Assembly (NCBI GenBank): GCA_934700345.1
Contig: CAKUXP010000008.1
Span: forward strand, 33,909 to 97,908
DNA from: an uncultured Fibrobacter sp.
GTDB lineage: Bacteria > Fibrobacterota > Fibrobacteria > Fibrobacterales > Fibrobacteraceae
Reading direction: 5' to 3'
DNA: 64,000 nt
Shown: positions 16,252 to 25,249 of the stretch, in pieces
Layout: each line of letters starts with the position of its first letter
Numbering within the stretch: position 1 is the first letter of the stretch
Position numbers and translations under genes: made by a program
Notes under the pieces: generated by a model
The model's input: only the letters and a program-made list of their open reading frames with translations
Database searches by the model: none
What the model was told of the DNA's origin: nothing

Positions 16252-17442
16252 ATGGAAAACATGATGCGCCAAGAAAAGCTGTTCCTAAGCGATTTTGAAA
16301 ACTTAAACGCTATCCACTCGTCCCTCAAAGGGCGCATTCCGGATTGGCTTTGCGGAAAGAACTCCGTTTCGCCGACAGTCCTGCGAATCATGATGTTTCT
16401 CTTCTTTCTCGCCGTGGGATATGTCGCCGCATCCGCCGGGATGGACACCGAAAACTTTTCGCAAAAAAAACTTCTCGCCGCTTTCGTCTCCGTTTCCAAT
16501 TTTCTCTTGGGATTTTTCCTGAACCAGCTGTTTTTTGTCCCGCGATTCTTTTTCAAGAAACGCTTTGTCGCCTTTGTCCTGGTCAATTTTCTCTTCATGC
16601 TGGAATCGTCCGCCATCCAGGATTTTTTTGTCTATTGGGTACAGGAAAAGAACGGGCCGCTTTTTGAATCGCTTTTTGGGAAAGCTTCCATCGGAAACGC
16701 CTTTATTATTCTGCTGATTTTCCTTGCGCTCACCATCATCGTCAGCGCGTTCAATGTCTTGTTCCGGCTCGGAGGAATCCACGCCCGCGACGCCTACCTG
16801 AAACGCGTCCAGGAAAACTTCTACCTGCAAGCGGATCTCGCCTTTCTCAAACAGCAACTGTCGCCGCACTTTCTATTCAATACGCTGAACAACATCACCG
16901 CCTTAGTCGATATCGATCCGAAGCTTGCGCAGAAATCGATGATCCAGCTGTCTTCGGTTTTGCGGCAAATCTTAAACGAATCAAAGGAACGGGAAGTGCC
17001 GCTTTCGCAGGAACTGGACGTACTTTCAAAATACTGTGAGCTGGAAAAGTTAAGATTCGGGGACAATATGGATTTTTCGCTGAAAACGAGCGTGGAAAAT
17101 CCCGGTACAAAAATCGCTCCGCTTTTGATGATGCCGCTCATCGAAAACGCGATGAAATACGGCGTCCACCCGAGCAATCCCTGCTATATTTCCATCGACA
17201 TCTCGGAAATCCAAAACAAACTCATTTGCCGTGTAAAGAATTCCGTTTCGCCGCAAACCGCTTCGACAAAGGTAAGCAGCGGGATCGGGCTTTCCAACTT
17301 GAAGCGGCGTCTGAACATGTGCTATCCGGACAAATACGCCTATACCACAAACGCCACCGAAGATTCCTACACCAGCGAACTGCAAATCGATTTGGCAGAA
17401 CCAGTGAAAGTGGGAAATTTCAACCCGACGGTTTTCCGATAA
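16252..17442 (+). CDS. LytS/YehU-type membrane sensor histidine kinase
   Basis: A roughly 396-residue kinase: about five hydrophobic segments in the first 180 residues, a coiled-coil, the His_kinase domain with the phospho-acceptor motif LAFLKQQLSPHFLFNTLNNI, and an ATPase domain with MMPLIENAMKYGVHPS (N box) and SSGIGLSNLKRRL (G box). Such kinases normally act on a LytTR response regulator, but none is adjacent, so this is an orphan here. ATG 16252 was chosen; a TTG at 16216 would add 12 residues. Confidence 0.87.
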   Translation: MENMMRQEKLFLSDFENLNAIHSSLKGRIPDWLCGKNSVSPTVLRIMMFLFFLAVGYVAASAGMDTENFSQKKLLAAFVSVSNFLLGFFLNQLFFVPRFFFKKRFVAFVLVNFLFMLESSAIQDFFVYWVQEKNGPLFESLFGKASIGNAFIILLIFLALTIIVSAFNVLFRLGGIHARDAYLKRVQENFYLQADLAFLKQQLSPHFLFNTLNNITALVDIDPKLAQKSMIQLSSVLRQILNESKEREVPLSQELDVLSKYCELEKLRFGDNMDFSLKTSVENPGTKIAPLLMMPLIENAMKYGVHPSNPCYISIDISEIQNKLICRVKNSVSPQTASTKVSSGIGLSNLKRRLNMCYPDKYAYTTNATEDSYTSELQIDLAEPVKVGNFNPTVFR

Positions 17443-17446
17443 CGGA

Positions 17447-18343
17447 TTATTTCAACAGCAGGCTTTGTCCGCCCAGTTTTAAAACCGCGGGAGACCGCGG
17501 GACTTGGAGGCTTTCTCCAGCCTTCAAAATTTCCTGCCGTAAGAAAACGCCGTTTATATCGAAAAGCCGATAGACCGTTGGACGTGTAAGACCTTCTACC
17601 GTAAATTGGTGAAAGTCGATTTGACGTATTTTCAAATGGGATGGGTCCACTACCTTCGGAAGGGAAACCGTTCCGTTGCAATCCCCCAAAGAACCGAACT
17701 TTACCAGTTTAAATTCACCCGTCTCTCCGGAATCTCCCGAGAACAACAGATGAACCGCTGCCGTTTTGGCAAGGATTTCTTCTTTGGTTGTGCCGGGGCC
17801 CCAACTTTCAAATTTGAATTCATTCCACGGGATATCGACAACAGCCATCGAATCCGATCGACTTATCTCCGCTTCAAGATTATTTTCATAAGAGAAACCA
17901 TCGGATTCACTTTTCAGTCTCAGCAAAAAATTTATGGAAGCCTGATATTCCAGGCAAAATCCACCCCAGCTAGAAATATCTCCCCCCGATTGTTCCGAAT
18001 TCCAGATATTAAATCCAATTCCGACATACGGCTTTCCTGAAAGCATTTCCCCATCAGAGGCAGGCCTGCCAAAAATCATTTTCCCTTGGATACTTTGATA
18101 AGCCTTGACCATCTGCCCAAAGAAATCCCCAAATTCGTTTTCCTTTATATCCGAAGGCCACTCCCAAGAAGAATTTCCGTCACTAAAAGCGTACCAATAC
18201 CCCGACGATTCGTCGGTGGAACCTGTGATGACCCGTCCCACCGAGTCCACCGAAGCGTTCCACACAAACGGTTCCTTTACTTCATACGCTCCGAGAACCA
18301 TGGGAATAAAAAGCGCCAGAATGAAAACATTTCTCGGTTTCAT
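17447..18343 (-). CDS. Secreted protein with sorting-tail-like C terminus
   Basis: A 298-residue protein with a signal peptide (1-18, cleavage near LGA), a jelly-roll-like middle reminiscent of CBM11/CBM4-type modules (WYAFSDGNSSWEWP; GFCLEYQASINFLLRLKS; VDIPWNEFKFESWG), and a C-terminal tail (VYRLFDINGVFLRQ, ending GGQSLLLK) like those of the glycoside hydrolases in this window. It is probably exported and surface-attached or released through a type IX-like route. No catalytic domain is visible. Its start overlaps the stop of a 56-codon gene (TAATG). Confidence 0.7.
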   Translation of the reverse strand: MKPRNVFILALFIPMVLGAYEVKEPFVWNASVDSVGRVITGSTDESSGYWYAFSDGNSSWEWPSDIKENEFGDFFGQMVKAYQSIQGKMIFGRPASDGEMLSGKPYVGIGFNIWNSEQSGGDISSWGGFCLEYQASINFLLRLKSESDGFSYENNLEAEISRSDSMAVVDIPWNEFKFESWGPGTTKEEILAKTAAVHLLFSGDSGETGEFKLVKFGSLGDCNGTVSLPKVVDPSHLKIRQIDFHQFTVEGLTRPTVYRLFDINGVFLRQEILKAGESLQVPRSPAVLKLGGQSLLLK

Positions 18344-18513
18344 TATTTTCCACCTTTTAGTAAAACAACCGCCGTTTCTGGATTTGGTTTAAATGGAACC
18401 GCATATAAGTTTGCATATTGATTTTGTTGCTCATCAAAAGCTTCAACTATAACATCTTGAGAAAAAGCAAGAGATACAAATGCAAAAGCAAAAACAATTA
18501 TTTTAAATTTCAT
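18343..18513 (-). CDS. Small exported peptide (56 residues)
   Basis: An AT-rich gene starting at ATG 18513 with a good ribosome-binding site (GGAG, five bases upstream). The first 18 residues form a clean signal peptide (MKFKIIVFAFAFVSLAFS), leaving a mature peptide of about 38 residues with NQYANLYAVPFK and a basic LLKGGK end. The stop overlaps the start of the secreted protein downstream, so the two are co-translated. The tail recalls the end of sorting domains. No known family recognised. Confidence 0.6.
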   Translation of the reverse strand: MKFKIIVFAFAFVSLAFSQDVIVEAFDEQQNQYANLYAVPFKPNPETAVVLLKGGK

Positions 18514-18615
18514 ATTTTCTCCAATAAATACATATAATATAGCTTTTTATAATTAAGCGTCTACGATTTTGTTCTAAAAAAAATTCATAATGCCTATTTT
18601 TCCCTATCCATACGT

Positions 18616-18645
18616 AAGAATGCCCCGGCAAGCCGGGGCATTCTT
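18616..18645 (-). terminator. Terminator of infC-rpmI-rplT operon
   Basis: A perfect GAATGCCCCGG/CCGGGGCATTC stem with CAAG loop lies 21 bases past the rplT stop. The T tract is short (TTCTT/TTC), but stem and position are convincing. Confidence 0.7.
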
Positions 18646-18665
18646 CGAGAACCTCTTCTCTTCGG

Positions 18666-19019
18666 TTAAGCCTGAGCCTTCACCTGCGCAACGACGGCAG
18701 CAAACGCTTCCGGGTCGCTCACGGCGAGATCGGCAAGGACCTTGCGGTTGATGCTGATGTTCGCCTTGGACAGCAAGTGGATGAACTGGCTGTAGCTCAA
18801 GTCAAATTCACGCACCGCAGCGTTGAGACGGGTGATCCACAGGGAGCGGAAAGCACCTTTCTTGTCGCGACGATGAGCGTATGCGTATTGGCCTGCATGG
18901 GCAACGGCTTCTTTCGCAAGACGAAGATTCGACTTGCGGCGTCCGTAGTAACCCTTGGCAGCCTTGAGAATGTTCTTGCGGCGGGCGCGAGAAGGAACTC
19001 TAGTCTTAGAACGTGGCAT
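18666..19019 (-). CDS. rplT: 50S ribosomal protein L20
   Basis: A 117-residue basic protein beginning MPRSKTRVPSRARRKNILKA, with GYYGRRKSNLRLAKEAV and WITRLNAAVREFDLSYSQF, all typical L20 segments. Last gene of infC-rpmI-rplT; L20 often represses this operon by binding its mRNA, but no such site could be recognised by eye. Confidence 0.97.
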   Translation of the reverse strand: MPRSKTRVPSRARRKNILKAAKGYYGRRKSNLRLAKEAVAHAGQYAYAHRRDKKGAFRSLWITRLNAAVREFDLSYSQFIHLLSKANISINRKVLADLAVSDPEAFAAVVAQVKAQA

Positions 19020-19033
19020 TCTTACCTCTCCTG

Positions 19034-19231
19034 TTAAGCTTTGACAAGCAGACGCTTGACTCTGTATTCATCGGATTTCTTGACGGTTCCAGCCTTGCGC
19101 AGATTGCGCTTGCGCTTTGTCGTCATCTTGGTAAGAATGTGGCGCAGACCAGCGCGCTTGAACTTCACGTGGCCGCTGCCGGTCACGCGGAAGCGCTTCT
19201 TGGCACCACCGTGCGTTTTCATCTTAGGCAT
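19034..19231 (-). CDS. rpmI: 50S ribosomal protein L35
   Basis: A 65-residue protein beginning MPKMKTHGGAKKRFRVTGSG, with a Lys/Arg-rich body, the L35 signature. The start overlaps the infC stop by eight bases, and rplT follows 14 bases after its stop. Confidence 0.97.
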   Translation of the reverse strand: MPKMKTHGGAKKRFRVTGSGHVKFKRAGLRHILTKMTTKRKRNLRKAGTVKKSDEYRVKRLLVKA

Positions 19232-19862
19232 TGTTTACCTCTTGGGTTTGTTGTTTAGCCTCACCTGCTGCCTTTGGCTCGGTTGCGGGCTTTTGCGCTG
19301 CAGCCTTTTGGGCGGCACCGCGCTTAGGACCGTAGATGTAGAGAAGCGTGTTCCCTTCCATCCGCGAATCCGTTTCCAATTCGCCGACATCCGCCAAGTC
19401 CTGCTTGGCGCGTTCCATCAGCCGGCGACCGTAGTCCATGTGCGCCATTTCGCGTCCACGGAACTGCATAATCAGACGGACCTTCATACCATCTTCGAGG
19501 AAGCCGCGCATCTGCTTGACACGATACAGATAGTCGTTCTCAGCGGTCTTCGGATGCATCTTGATTTCCTTGAGCTTCACGACATGCTGCTTGGCCTTTG
19601 CCGCCTTGCTGCGCTTGAGCTGCTCGAACTTGTACTTGCCGTAATTGATGATGCGGCAGACCGGGGGCTTCGCGTTCGGCGAAACTTCCACCAGGTCCAG
19701 TCCGGCGTCCTTTGCCATCTGCAAAGCTTTGCGCGTATCAATGATTACCTGCGAGCCGTCGTCCTTTACCAGACGGATCGGGGAGATATGAATGGCCTCG
19801 TTGATACGGGTTCCGTCCGCGGGACGGTTCGGCATTTGCCGTAGGCGGGGATTGGGATACAA
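19224..19862 (-). CDS. infC: Translation initiation factor IF-3
   Basis: A 212-residue IF-3: the N domain contains TRINEAIHISPIRLV and LDLVEVSPNAKPPVCRIINYGKYK, the C domain KEIKMHPKTAENDYLYRVKQ and VRLIMQFRGREMAH. A Lys/Ala-rich tail of about 35 residues is unusual. The start is taken as TTG 19862, which has GAGG nine bases upstream; ATG 19835 has no such site. Rare start codons are a known regulatory feature of infC. Confidence 0.93.
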   Translation of the reverse strand: MYPNPRLRQMPNRPADGTRINEAIHISPIRLVKDDGSQVIIDTRKALQMAKDAGLDLVEVSPNAKPPVCRIINYGKYKFEQLKRSKAAKAKQHVVKLKEIKMHPKTAENDYLYRVKQMRGFLEDGMKVRLIMQFRGREMAHMDYGRRLMERAKQDLADVGELETDSRMEGNTLLYIYGPKRGAAQKAAAQKPATEPKAAGEAKQQTQEVNNA

Positions 19863-19948
19863 GTTATGCTACCTCATAAAGATGGTTGATTTTGGCGAGA
19901 AATTTAGCAAATCTCGATAAAAAGTTCAACTTTTGTGAAAGTTCCCCT

Positions 19949-19976
19949 TTGGAAATCGCGCTTTTTTTTGTATAAT
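19949..19976 (+). promoter_or_regulatory. Promoter of tRNA-Gly
   Basis: TTGGAA at 19949 and a perfect TATAAT at 19971, 16 bp apart, end 10 bases before the tRNA. This is the best sigma-70 promoter in the window. Confidence 0.75.
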
Positions 19977-19986
19977 TGGAATCGCT

Positions 19987-20058
19987 GCGGCGGTAGCTCA
20001 ATGGTAGAGCTTTAGCCTTCCAAGCTAATGGTTGCCGGTTCGATCCCGGTCCGCCGCT
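19987..20058 (+). tRNA. tRNA-Gly (anticodon TCC)
   Basis: A 72-nt cloverleaf: acceptor GCGGCGG/CCGCCGC, D arm GCTC-AATGGTA-GAGC, anticodon arm TTAGC-CTTCCAA-GCTAA with anticodon TCC (reads GGA), and T arm GCCGG-TTCGATC-CCGGT. No CCA is encoded. It has its own promoter and terminator, so it is a single-gene unit between infC and fabV. Confidence 0.96.
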
Positions 20059-20060
20059 CT

Positions 20061-20088
20061 AAAAACTCCGATTTGTCGGAGTTTTTTT
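20061..20088 (+). terminator. Terminator after tRNA-Gly
   Basis: ACTCCGA/TCGGAGT stem, TTTG loop, followed by seven T, directly after the tRNA. Confidence 0.85.
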
Positions 20089-20140
20089 GTTTTTCACCAA
20101 GCACCTCCCCCGCACAGAATTCCCGAAATTTTTAAAAGCG

Positions 20141-20167
20141 AAAAACCGCCCTTGCCGGACGGTTTTA
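20141..20167 (-). terminator. Terminator after fabV
   Basis: Minus-strand AAAACCGTCCGG / CCGG-type stem (with one bulge) closing on CGGTTTTT, about 20 bases past the fabV stop. Confidence 0.6.
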
Positions 20168-20185
20168 AAAGATTTTGCAACGGAA

Positions 20186-21379
20186 CTAGATCGTGTCCAT
20201 CCGTTCGACATCCTTGTCGTAGTCGATGCCTTCGATGTCAAAGCCGTTCGTCGCAAGGAAATCGTGGCGGTAACCTTCGATGTCTCCGAGCTCGGCGATG
20301 TTGTTTTCATTCACGATCGGCATATACTTGGCCACCTCGTCCTGGACCTTCGGGTCGAGTTCGAGTTCGTCGATGCGGATGCGGTGCTCGTCGTCGGTCG
20401 GCACAGGCTTTCCCGTGTAAAGGCGTTCCGCAAAAAGGCGTTCCATCTGTTCGATGCAGCCTTCGTGCGTGCCGTTCCGCTTCATAATCTTGAAGAGAAT
20501 GGAGATGTAGAGCGGAATCAGCGGAATGACCGCCGAGGAACGCGTCACAAGCCCCTTGTTCACGGAGATGTACGCTTCGCCGTGGAGGGATTTCGAAAGT
20601 TCCGCGTCGAGTTCGCGAGCGGTCCGTTCGATGTCCTTCTTGGCCGCTCCGATAGTGCCGTCGCGGTAAATGGCATGGGTGTAGGTCGGTCCGATGTAGG
20701 AATAGGCAACCGTCTTGACGCCTTCGGCGAGAACGCCCGCTTCGGAAAGCTGGTGAATCCAGCGCGCCCAGTCTTCGCCGCCCATGACCTTTACCGTCTG
20801 GCGCTTTTCCTCTTCGTTTGCGACTTCCGCGGTGATGATGGAGAACTTGCCCGTGACGACATCCATCGTCGCCCCGGAGAACGTCTTTTCGAGAGGCTTC
20901 AGCACGCTGCGATACTTTTCGCCCGTGACCGGATCGACACGGACCGCGCTTGCCACGCTGTAAATCACCAGATCGAACTTTCCAAACTGCTTGGAAGCTT
21001 CGATGACCTGCTTCCGCATTTCGTCGGAGAAGGCGTCGCCGTTGAACGTCACGCAGCCGAGTCCCTTGGCCTTTGCCGCCCGATCAAACGCCATATTGTT
21101 GTACCAGCCCGGAGTTCCGCTCTTCGATTCGGTCCCTTCCCTTTCGAACGAAACGCCGATGGTATTCGCTCCGCATTCAAAAGCCGCCGCAATTCGGCTT
21201 GCAAGCCCGTAGCCCGTGGAGCATCCCAGAACGAGAACGTTCTTCGGAGCGTTCGGAAGCTTGCCGCGCAAGGCCGCCTTCTTTTCCACGTAGGCGATTT
21301 GATGTTCGACGTCCTTGGCACATCCTTTCGGATGGGCGTTGATGCAGATGTTGCTACGGATGAGAGGCTTGATTATCAT
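20186..21379 (-). CDS. fabV: Trans-2-enoyl-ACP/CoA reductase FabV
   Basis: A 397-residue NADH-dependent enoyl reductase, the last step of the fatty-acid elongation cycle. The N terminus is a textbook FabV start (MIIKPLIRSNICINAHPKGC), followed by the cofactor site VLVLGCSTGYGLASRI, SVASAVRVDP, and the long-spaced active-site YSYIGPTYTHAIYRDGTIG with the Tyr-x8-Lys-type arrangement. ATG 21379 has AGGA seven bases upstream; the open frame extends 16 residues further but without support. Last gene of the lipid operon. Confidence 0.95.
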   Translation of the reverse strand: MIIKPLIRSNICINAHPKGCAKDVEHQIAYVEKKAALRGKLPNAPKNVLVLGCSTGYGLASRIAAAFECGANTIGVSFEREGTESKSGTPGWYNNMAFDRAAKAKGLGCVTFNGDAFSDEMRKQVIEASKQFGKFDLVIYSVASAVRVDPVTGEKYRSVLKPLEKTFSGATMDVVTGKFSIITAEVANEEEKRQTVKVMGGEDWARWIHQLSEAGVLAEGVKTVAYSYIGPTYTHAIYRDGTIGAAKKDIERTARELDAELSKSLHGEAYISVNKGLVTRSSAVIPLIPLYISILFKIMKRNGTHEGCIEQMERLFAERLYTGKPVPTDDEHRIRIDELELDPKVQDEVAKYMPIVNENNIAELGDIEGYRHDFLATNGFDIEGIDYDKDVERMDTI

Positions 21380-21395
21380 AGAGAATCCTTTGAAT

Positions 21396-22643
21396 TTAAT
21401 CCTTGAATTTTTTGATGATGACGACACCGTTGTGTCCGCCGAATCCTAGGGACGCCGACGCAGCGCAATTGATATTTCCCGGAACGCCTTGGTTCGGAAC
21501 GTAGTCTAGGTCACAAGTTTCGTCCGGGTTTTCCAGATTGATCGTCGCCGGGAAGAACGAGTCCCGGATGGCGAGCGTACTGATGATAGCTTCGATGGCG
21601 CCTGCTGCGCCGACGCAATGCCCGGTCATGCTCTTCGTGCTCGAGACCTTGATTTTGTAGGCATGTTCTCCGAGTGCTGCCTTGAGCATCGCCGTTTCGG
21701 TCGAATCGTTCAGGCGGGTGGAGGTTCCGTGCGCATTGTAGTAGTCGATCGTCTCCGGGGAAATTTCCGCATCGTCTATCGCCCTAAGCAGAGCCTTGGC
21801 GCAGGTCGCTCCGTCCGGACGCGGACTCGTGATGTGGTAAGCGTCCGCCGAAGCCCCGTAGCCGGCAAGTTCCGCGTAGATGCGCGCACCGCGAGCCTTG
21901 GCATGTTCGAGTTCTTCGAGTACGAGAATCGATCCGCCTTCGCCCATGACGAAGCCCGAACGGTCCCTGTCAAACGGGCGAGAAGCCTTTTCGGGAGCAT
22001 CGTTGAACTTGTCCGTCAGAGCGTGCATTCCGGCAAAGCTCTTGATCGAAAACTCCGTGATGCCGCTTTCCGATCCGCCGGCAAGGCACACGTCCAAGCG
22101 ACCCGAACGAATCGTGTCAAGAGCAAGCCCGAGCGCGTCCGTTCCCGAGGCGCAGGCTGTCGCGATGGTCCAGGCGGAACCTGTAATTCCCAGGGCGATG
22201 GAAACGTTCGCAGCGGCTTCGTTCGGAATCAGTTCCGGCATTGCGAGAGGCGAGGCCCGCCGTTTTCCGCTTTCCATATACTTGGAAAAAGAAGCATCGA
22301 TAACATCCATCCCGGAAAGCCCGTTTCCGGCGACGATTCCCGTCCTGTCTCCGGCGAGAATTTCTTTCGAAAGCTTCGCATCGGAGACCGCTTCGTTTGC
22401 CGCGGCGAGCAGGAACTGGGAGAACCTGGCCATGCGCCGCGCTTCCTTCGGGTCGATTCCGTGATCTTCGGGAGCGAAGTTCTTGATTTCCGCGGCGATT
22501 TTCACCGGCGAAGAACCCGCATCGAACAAAGTAATCGGTCCCACTCCGCAAGCGCCTTCCCGGATGGATTTCCACAGTTCGGGCACCGAATTTCCAACCG
22601 GAGTGACCGCGCCCATGCCCGTGATAACAACTCGTCTTTTCAT
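21396..22643 (-). CDS. fabF: Beta-ketoacyl-ACP synthase II
   Basis: A 415-residue condensing enzyme with the complete Cys-His-His triad: Cys164 (IATACASGTDA), His305 (YNAHGTSTRLND) and His342 (TKSMTGHCVGAAG), with Lys337 preceding. It elongates acyl-ACP with malonyl-ACP. It could be the housekeeping FabF or serve a specialised lipid, given neighbours that include a thioesterase and an acyl-CoA synthetase; no acyl carrier protein is encoded here. It lies three bases after the synthetase stop. Confidence 0.93.
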   Translation of the reverse strand: MKRRVVITGMGAVTPVGNSVPELWKSIREGACGVGPITLFDAGSSPVKIAAEIKNFAPEDHGIDPKEARRMARFSQFLLAAANEAVSDAKLSKEILAGDRTGIVAGNGLSGMDVIDASFSKYMESGKRRASPLAMPELIPNEAAANVSIALGITGSAWTIATACASGTDALGLALDTIRSGRLDVCLAGGSESGITEFSIKSFAGMHALTDKFNDAPEKASRPFDRDRSGFVMGEGGSILVLEELEHAKARGARIYAELAGYGASADAYHITSPRPDGATCAKALLRAIDDAEISPETIDYYNAHGTSTRLNDSTETAMLKAALGEHAYKIKVSSTKSMTGHCVGAAGAIEAIISTLAIRDSFFPATINLENPDETCDLDYVPNQGVPGNINCAASASLGFGGHNGVVIIKKFKD

Positions 22644-22646
22644 GGA

Positions 22647-24341
22647 TTATTTCGCCTTTTCGGAATCGCGTTTCTGTTGTTCCTGCTTGTCCTTTTCGCG
22701 GATCGCGACGCGGCGGATTTTTCCGCTGATCGTCTTCGGAAGTTCCAGGACAAAGTCGATGATGCGCGGGCTCTTGTAAGAAGCGGCAACCTTCTTCGTG
22801 AACAGCTGGATGTCCTTTGCGAGTTCCTTGGACGCCTCGTAGCCTTTCTGCAGAACGATCGTCGCCTTGATCGCCTGGCCGCGGGACGGATCTTCCACGC
22901 CGGTGACGGCGCATTCGAGAACCGCGGGATGCTTCAGCAAGACCTCTTCCACTTCGAACGGGCTTATCCGGTAACCGGAACTTTTAATCAGGTCGTCCGT
23001 CCGACCGATGAACCAGCAGTAGCCGTCCTTGTCCTTCCAAGCCGTATCGCCCGTGTGATAGACACCGCCTTCAAAGACCTTTTGCGTGCGCTCTTCGTCG
23101 CGGTAATAGCCGCCGAACATGCCGAAAGGCTTGCCACCATCGATGCGGATGATAATTTCGCCGACTTCTTCCGGGTCGCAGGTTGAGCCGTCCGACCGCA
23201 CAATGTCTATCCGGTAGCCGGGAGAAGGCTTTCCCATCGAACCGGGCCGCGGTTCCATCCACGGGAAGTTTCCCTCGGTGAGCGTGAGTTCCGTCTGGCC
23301 GTAGCCTTCGTGCAGGCGGTGTCCGGTCTTTTCGAGCCAGCGGTTGTAGATATCGACATTCAAGGCTTCGCCTGCCGTGACGCAATACTTCAGGTTCGAC
23401 AAATCGTATTTGGAAAGGTCATGTTGCAAAAGGTAGCGGTAAACCGTCGGCGGCGCACAGAACGTGGTAACCTTGAACTCCGCCATTTTTTCGAGAAGCT
23501 TGCCGGGGATGAACGTGTTCATGTCATAGCTGAACACCGCGGAGCCCGCAATCCACTGCCCGTAGATTTTTCCCCACAGAGCCTTGGCCCAGCCTGTTTC
23601 CGCCACGGTCAGATGGACTCCGCCGTCGATGACGTTTTGCCAATACTTCGCCGTCACGATGTGGCCCAGCGGATAGGTGAACGTATGCGCGACCATCTTC
23701 GGATTGCTCGATGTTCCGCTCGTAAAGTAGATGACCATGATGTCGTCGTTCGTCGTCGCGGTTTCGCCTTCCGGACGCGGGAACTTCGGCGAGCAGATTT
23801 CGTAATCGTCATAGAAGGAGATCCAGCCCTGGCGCGGCTGCCCGATAGTCACCAGCTTTTCGACCGACGGGGACTTGGCGCGAGCCGTTTCGATTTCCTT
23901 CTGGAGAGCCGGGTCGTCGTATGTTACGACCATCTTGATGTCCGCAGCGTGGAAGCGGTATTCCAGGTCCTCGGACGTGAGCATGTTTGTCGCGGGGACG
24001 GCAATCGCCCCGATGCGGTGAAGCGCGAGAAGGAAGAACCAGAACTCGTAGCGGCGGCGGAGCATCAGCTGGACGCGGTCTCCCTTCTGGATGCCCTGTT
24101 CCACGAGGAAGTTCGCCGTACGGTTCGATGCAACGGAGATGTCCTTGAACGTAAACACGTGCCGTTCGTCGTTGTCGTCGCACCAGACAAGCGCGATTTT
24201 TTTCGGATCGTTCTGCGCATAGTCGTCCACGACATCGTAGGCAAAGTTGAAATTGTCGGGAATGTGAATTTTGAAGTTCGCGTATAGATCTTCGTAGGAA
24301 TCGTAATCCACACGATCGATGAATTTTTGAAGCAGAGACAT
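22647..24341 (-). CDS. AMP-forming acyl-CoA synthetase (medium-chain type)
   Basis: A 564-residue ANL-superfamily enzyme that activates a fatty acid with ATP and joins it to CoA. Motifs: VIYFTSGTSSNPKMVAH (P-loop), HEGYGQTELT, VYHTGDTAWKDKDGY, FIGRTDDLIKSSGYRISP and the catalytic-Lys segment PKTISGKIRR. The overall pattern, including the ETGWAKALWGKIYGQW segment, is that of medium-chain (ACSM-like) ligases. ATG 24341 has GAGG upstream; a TTG 12 bases earlier is less likely. Confidence 0.92.
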   Translation of the reverse strand: MSLLQKFIDRVDYDSYEDLYANFKIHIPDNFNFAYDVVDDYAQNDPKKIALVWCDDNDERHVFTFKDISVASNRTANFLVEQGIQKGDRVQLMLRRRYEFWFFLLALHRIGAIAVPATNMLTSEDLEYRFHAADIKMVVTYDDPALQKEIETARAKSPSVEKLVTIGQPRQGWISFYDDYEICSPKFPRPEGETATTNDDIMVIYFTSGTSSNPKMVAHTFTYPLGHIVTAKYWQNVIDGGVHLTVAETGWAKALWGKIYGQWIAGSAVFSYDMNTFIPGKLLEKMAEFKVTTFCAPPTVYRYLLQHDLSKYDLSNLKYCVTAGEALNVDIYNRWLEKTGHRLHEGYGQTELTLTEGNFPWMEPRPGSMGKPSPGYRIDIVRSDGSTCDPEEVGEIIIRIDGGKPFGMFGGYYRDEERTQKVFEGGVYHTGDTAWKDKDGYCWFIGRTDDLIKSSGYRISPFEVEEVLLKHPAVLECAVTGVEDPSRGQAIKATIVLQKGYEASKELAKDIQLFTKKVAASYKSPRIIDFVLELPKTISGKIRRVAIREKDKQEQQKRDSEKAK

Positions 24342-24370
24342 AAAAGACCTCAATCAATTTTCCGCGAAAC

Positions 24371-25195
24371 TTACAGGTCGCGGTAGAAGATTTTTTCCCG
24401 CTTAGACAGCGCATAGCGGATAAGGTTCAAAATGCGATGTTCCCCGATCGTGGTAAAGTCCGCATTGTGAATCGTGAGACGCGGCGTTCCGAGAGGCGCC
24501 TGAATCGTGAGGCACGCCGAAGTCTGCGCAACGCCGAGCGAAATCTCCGGAAGCCCGGCAAAGCTGATGCCGAACGAAAGGAACTTTTCCACATCGTCCT
24601 TCTTTGAAGGTTCGGACTCGATTTCGTTTTCGTCGAGCGAAACGACCAGGTCGTGCTTCTTGAAGATGGACGTTCTGTCTTCGTAGGTGTTGAACTTTGC
24701 GAGAACCTGTTCCTTCAGGAAGTTGTTGTCATACCAGGCCGGCGGAACGAATCCGACGGGGAGCGAATCCTGCCCGAGACCGCGCCATAAAGCAATCGAA
24801 CGGTCGAGCAGAGCCTGGGATTCCTGTTCGGAGAGGCCCGCAAATTCCGCCACGTTTCCCGAAAGCATCAGGGCGCTCTTGCCAAAGACCGAGCGTTCCT
24901 TCCCGAGGTTTGCAAAATGACGTGCGCCGTGGAGCAAAAGCTCGTGACCGTCTTTCCGAACCTTTTCAATCGCCTCCGAAAAGCGTTCGCGTTCGTCTTC
25001 AGTAGCGGCTCCGACGGAAGGAACGACCGCGACAGAAATGGGCGACGCCGTCACCGCGGAAATCTTGTCAATCTGGACCAGCGCCTTCTCAAAATTCTTG
25101 ATGTTAAAATCGTGGTAACAGAGGATGAATCTCTTGCCTTTAAAATTTTCCGCCTCGGCGGCGGAAATGTCGGCGATGTCCTTGTTGAGTTCCAT
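24371..25195 (-). CDS. DUF2334-type polysaccharide-deacetylase-superfamily protein
   Basis: A 274-residue protein with a deacetylase-like fold: ILCYHDFN near the start, then ISVAVVPSVGAATE, ELLLHGARHF (position of the NodB-type metal motif), VGFVPPAWYDN and a C-terminal TIHNADFTTIGEHRI. No signal peptide, so it is cytoplasmic. Its position inside a fatty-acid operon is odd, and its substrate cannot be read from the sequence. It could deacylate a lipid-linked intermediate, but that is a guess. Confidence 0.65.
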   Translation of the reverse strand: MELNKDIADISAAEAENFKGKRFILCYHDFNIKNFEKALVQIDKISAVTASPISVAVVPSVGAATEDERERFSEAIEKVRKDGHELLLHGARHFANLGKERSVFGKSALMLSGNVAEFAGLSEQESQALLDRSIALWRGLGQDSLPVGFVPPAWYDNNFLKEQVLAKFNTYEDRTSIFKKHDLVVSLDENEIESEPSKKDDVEKFLSFGISFAGLPEISLGVAQTSACLTIQAPLGTPRLTIHNADFTTIGEHRILNLIRYALSKREKIFYRDL

Positions 25196-25249
25196 TCAAA
25201 ATTCTCCTATGATTAATCTTAAAATAGAAAAAGCCGCGGCGACTTGCCG

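Noticed and set aside
20061..20088. Attachment site at the tRNA-Gly 3' end
   Set aside because: No repeat of the tRNA end was seen in the window and no integrase; the accessory island is 6 kb away.
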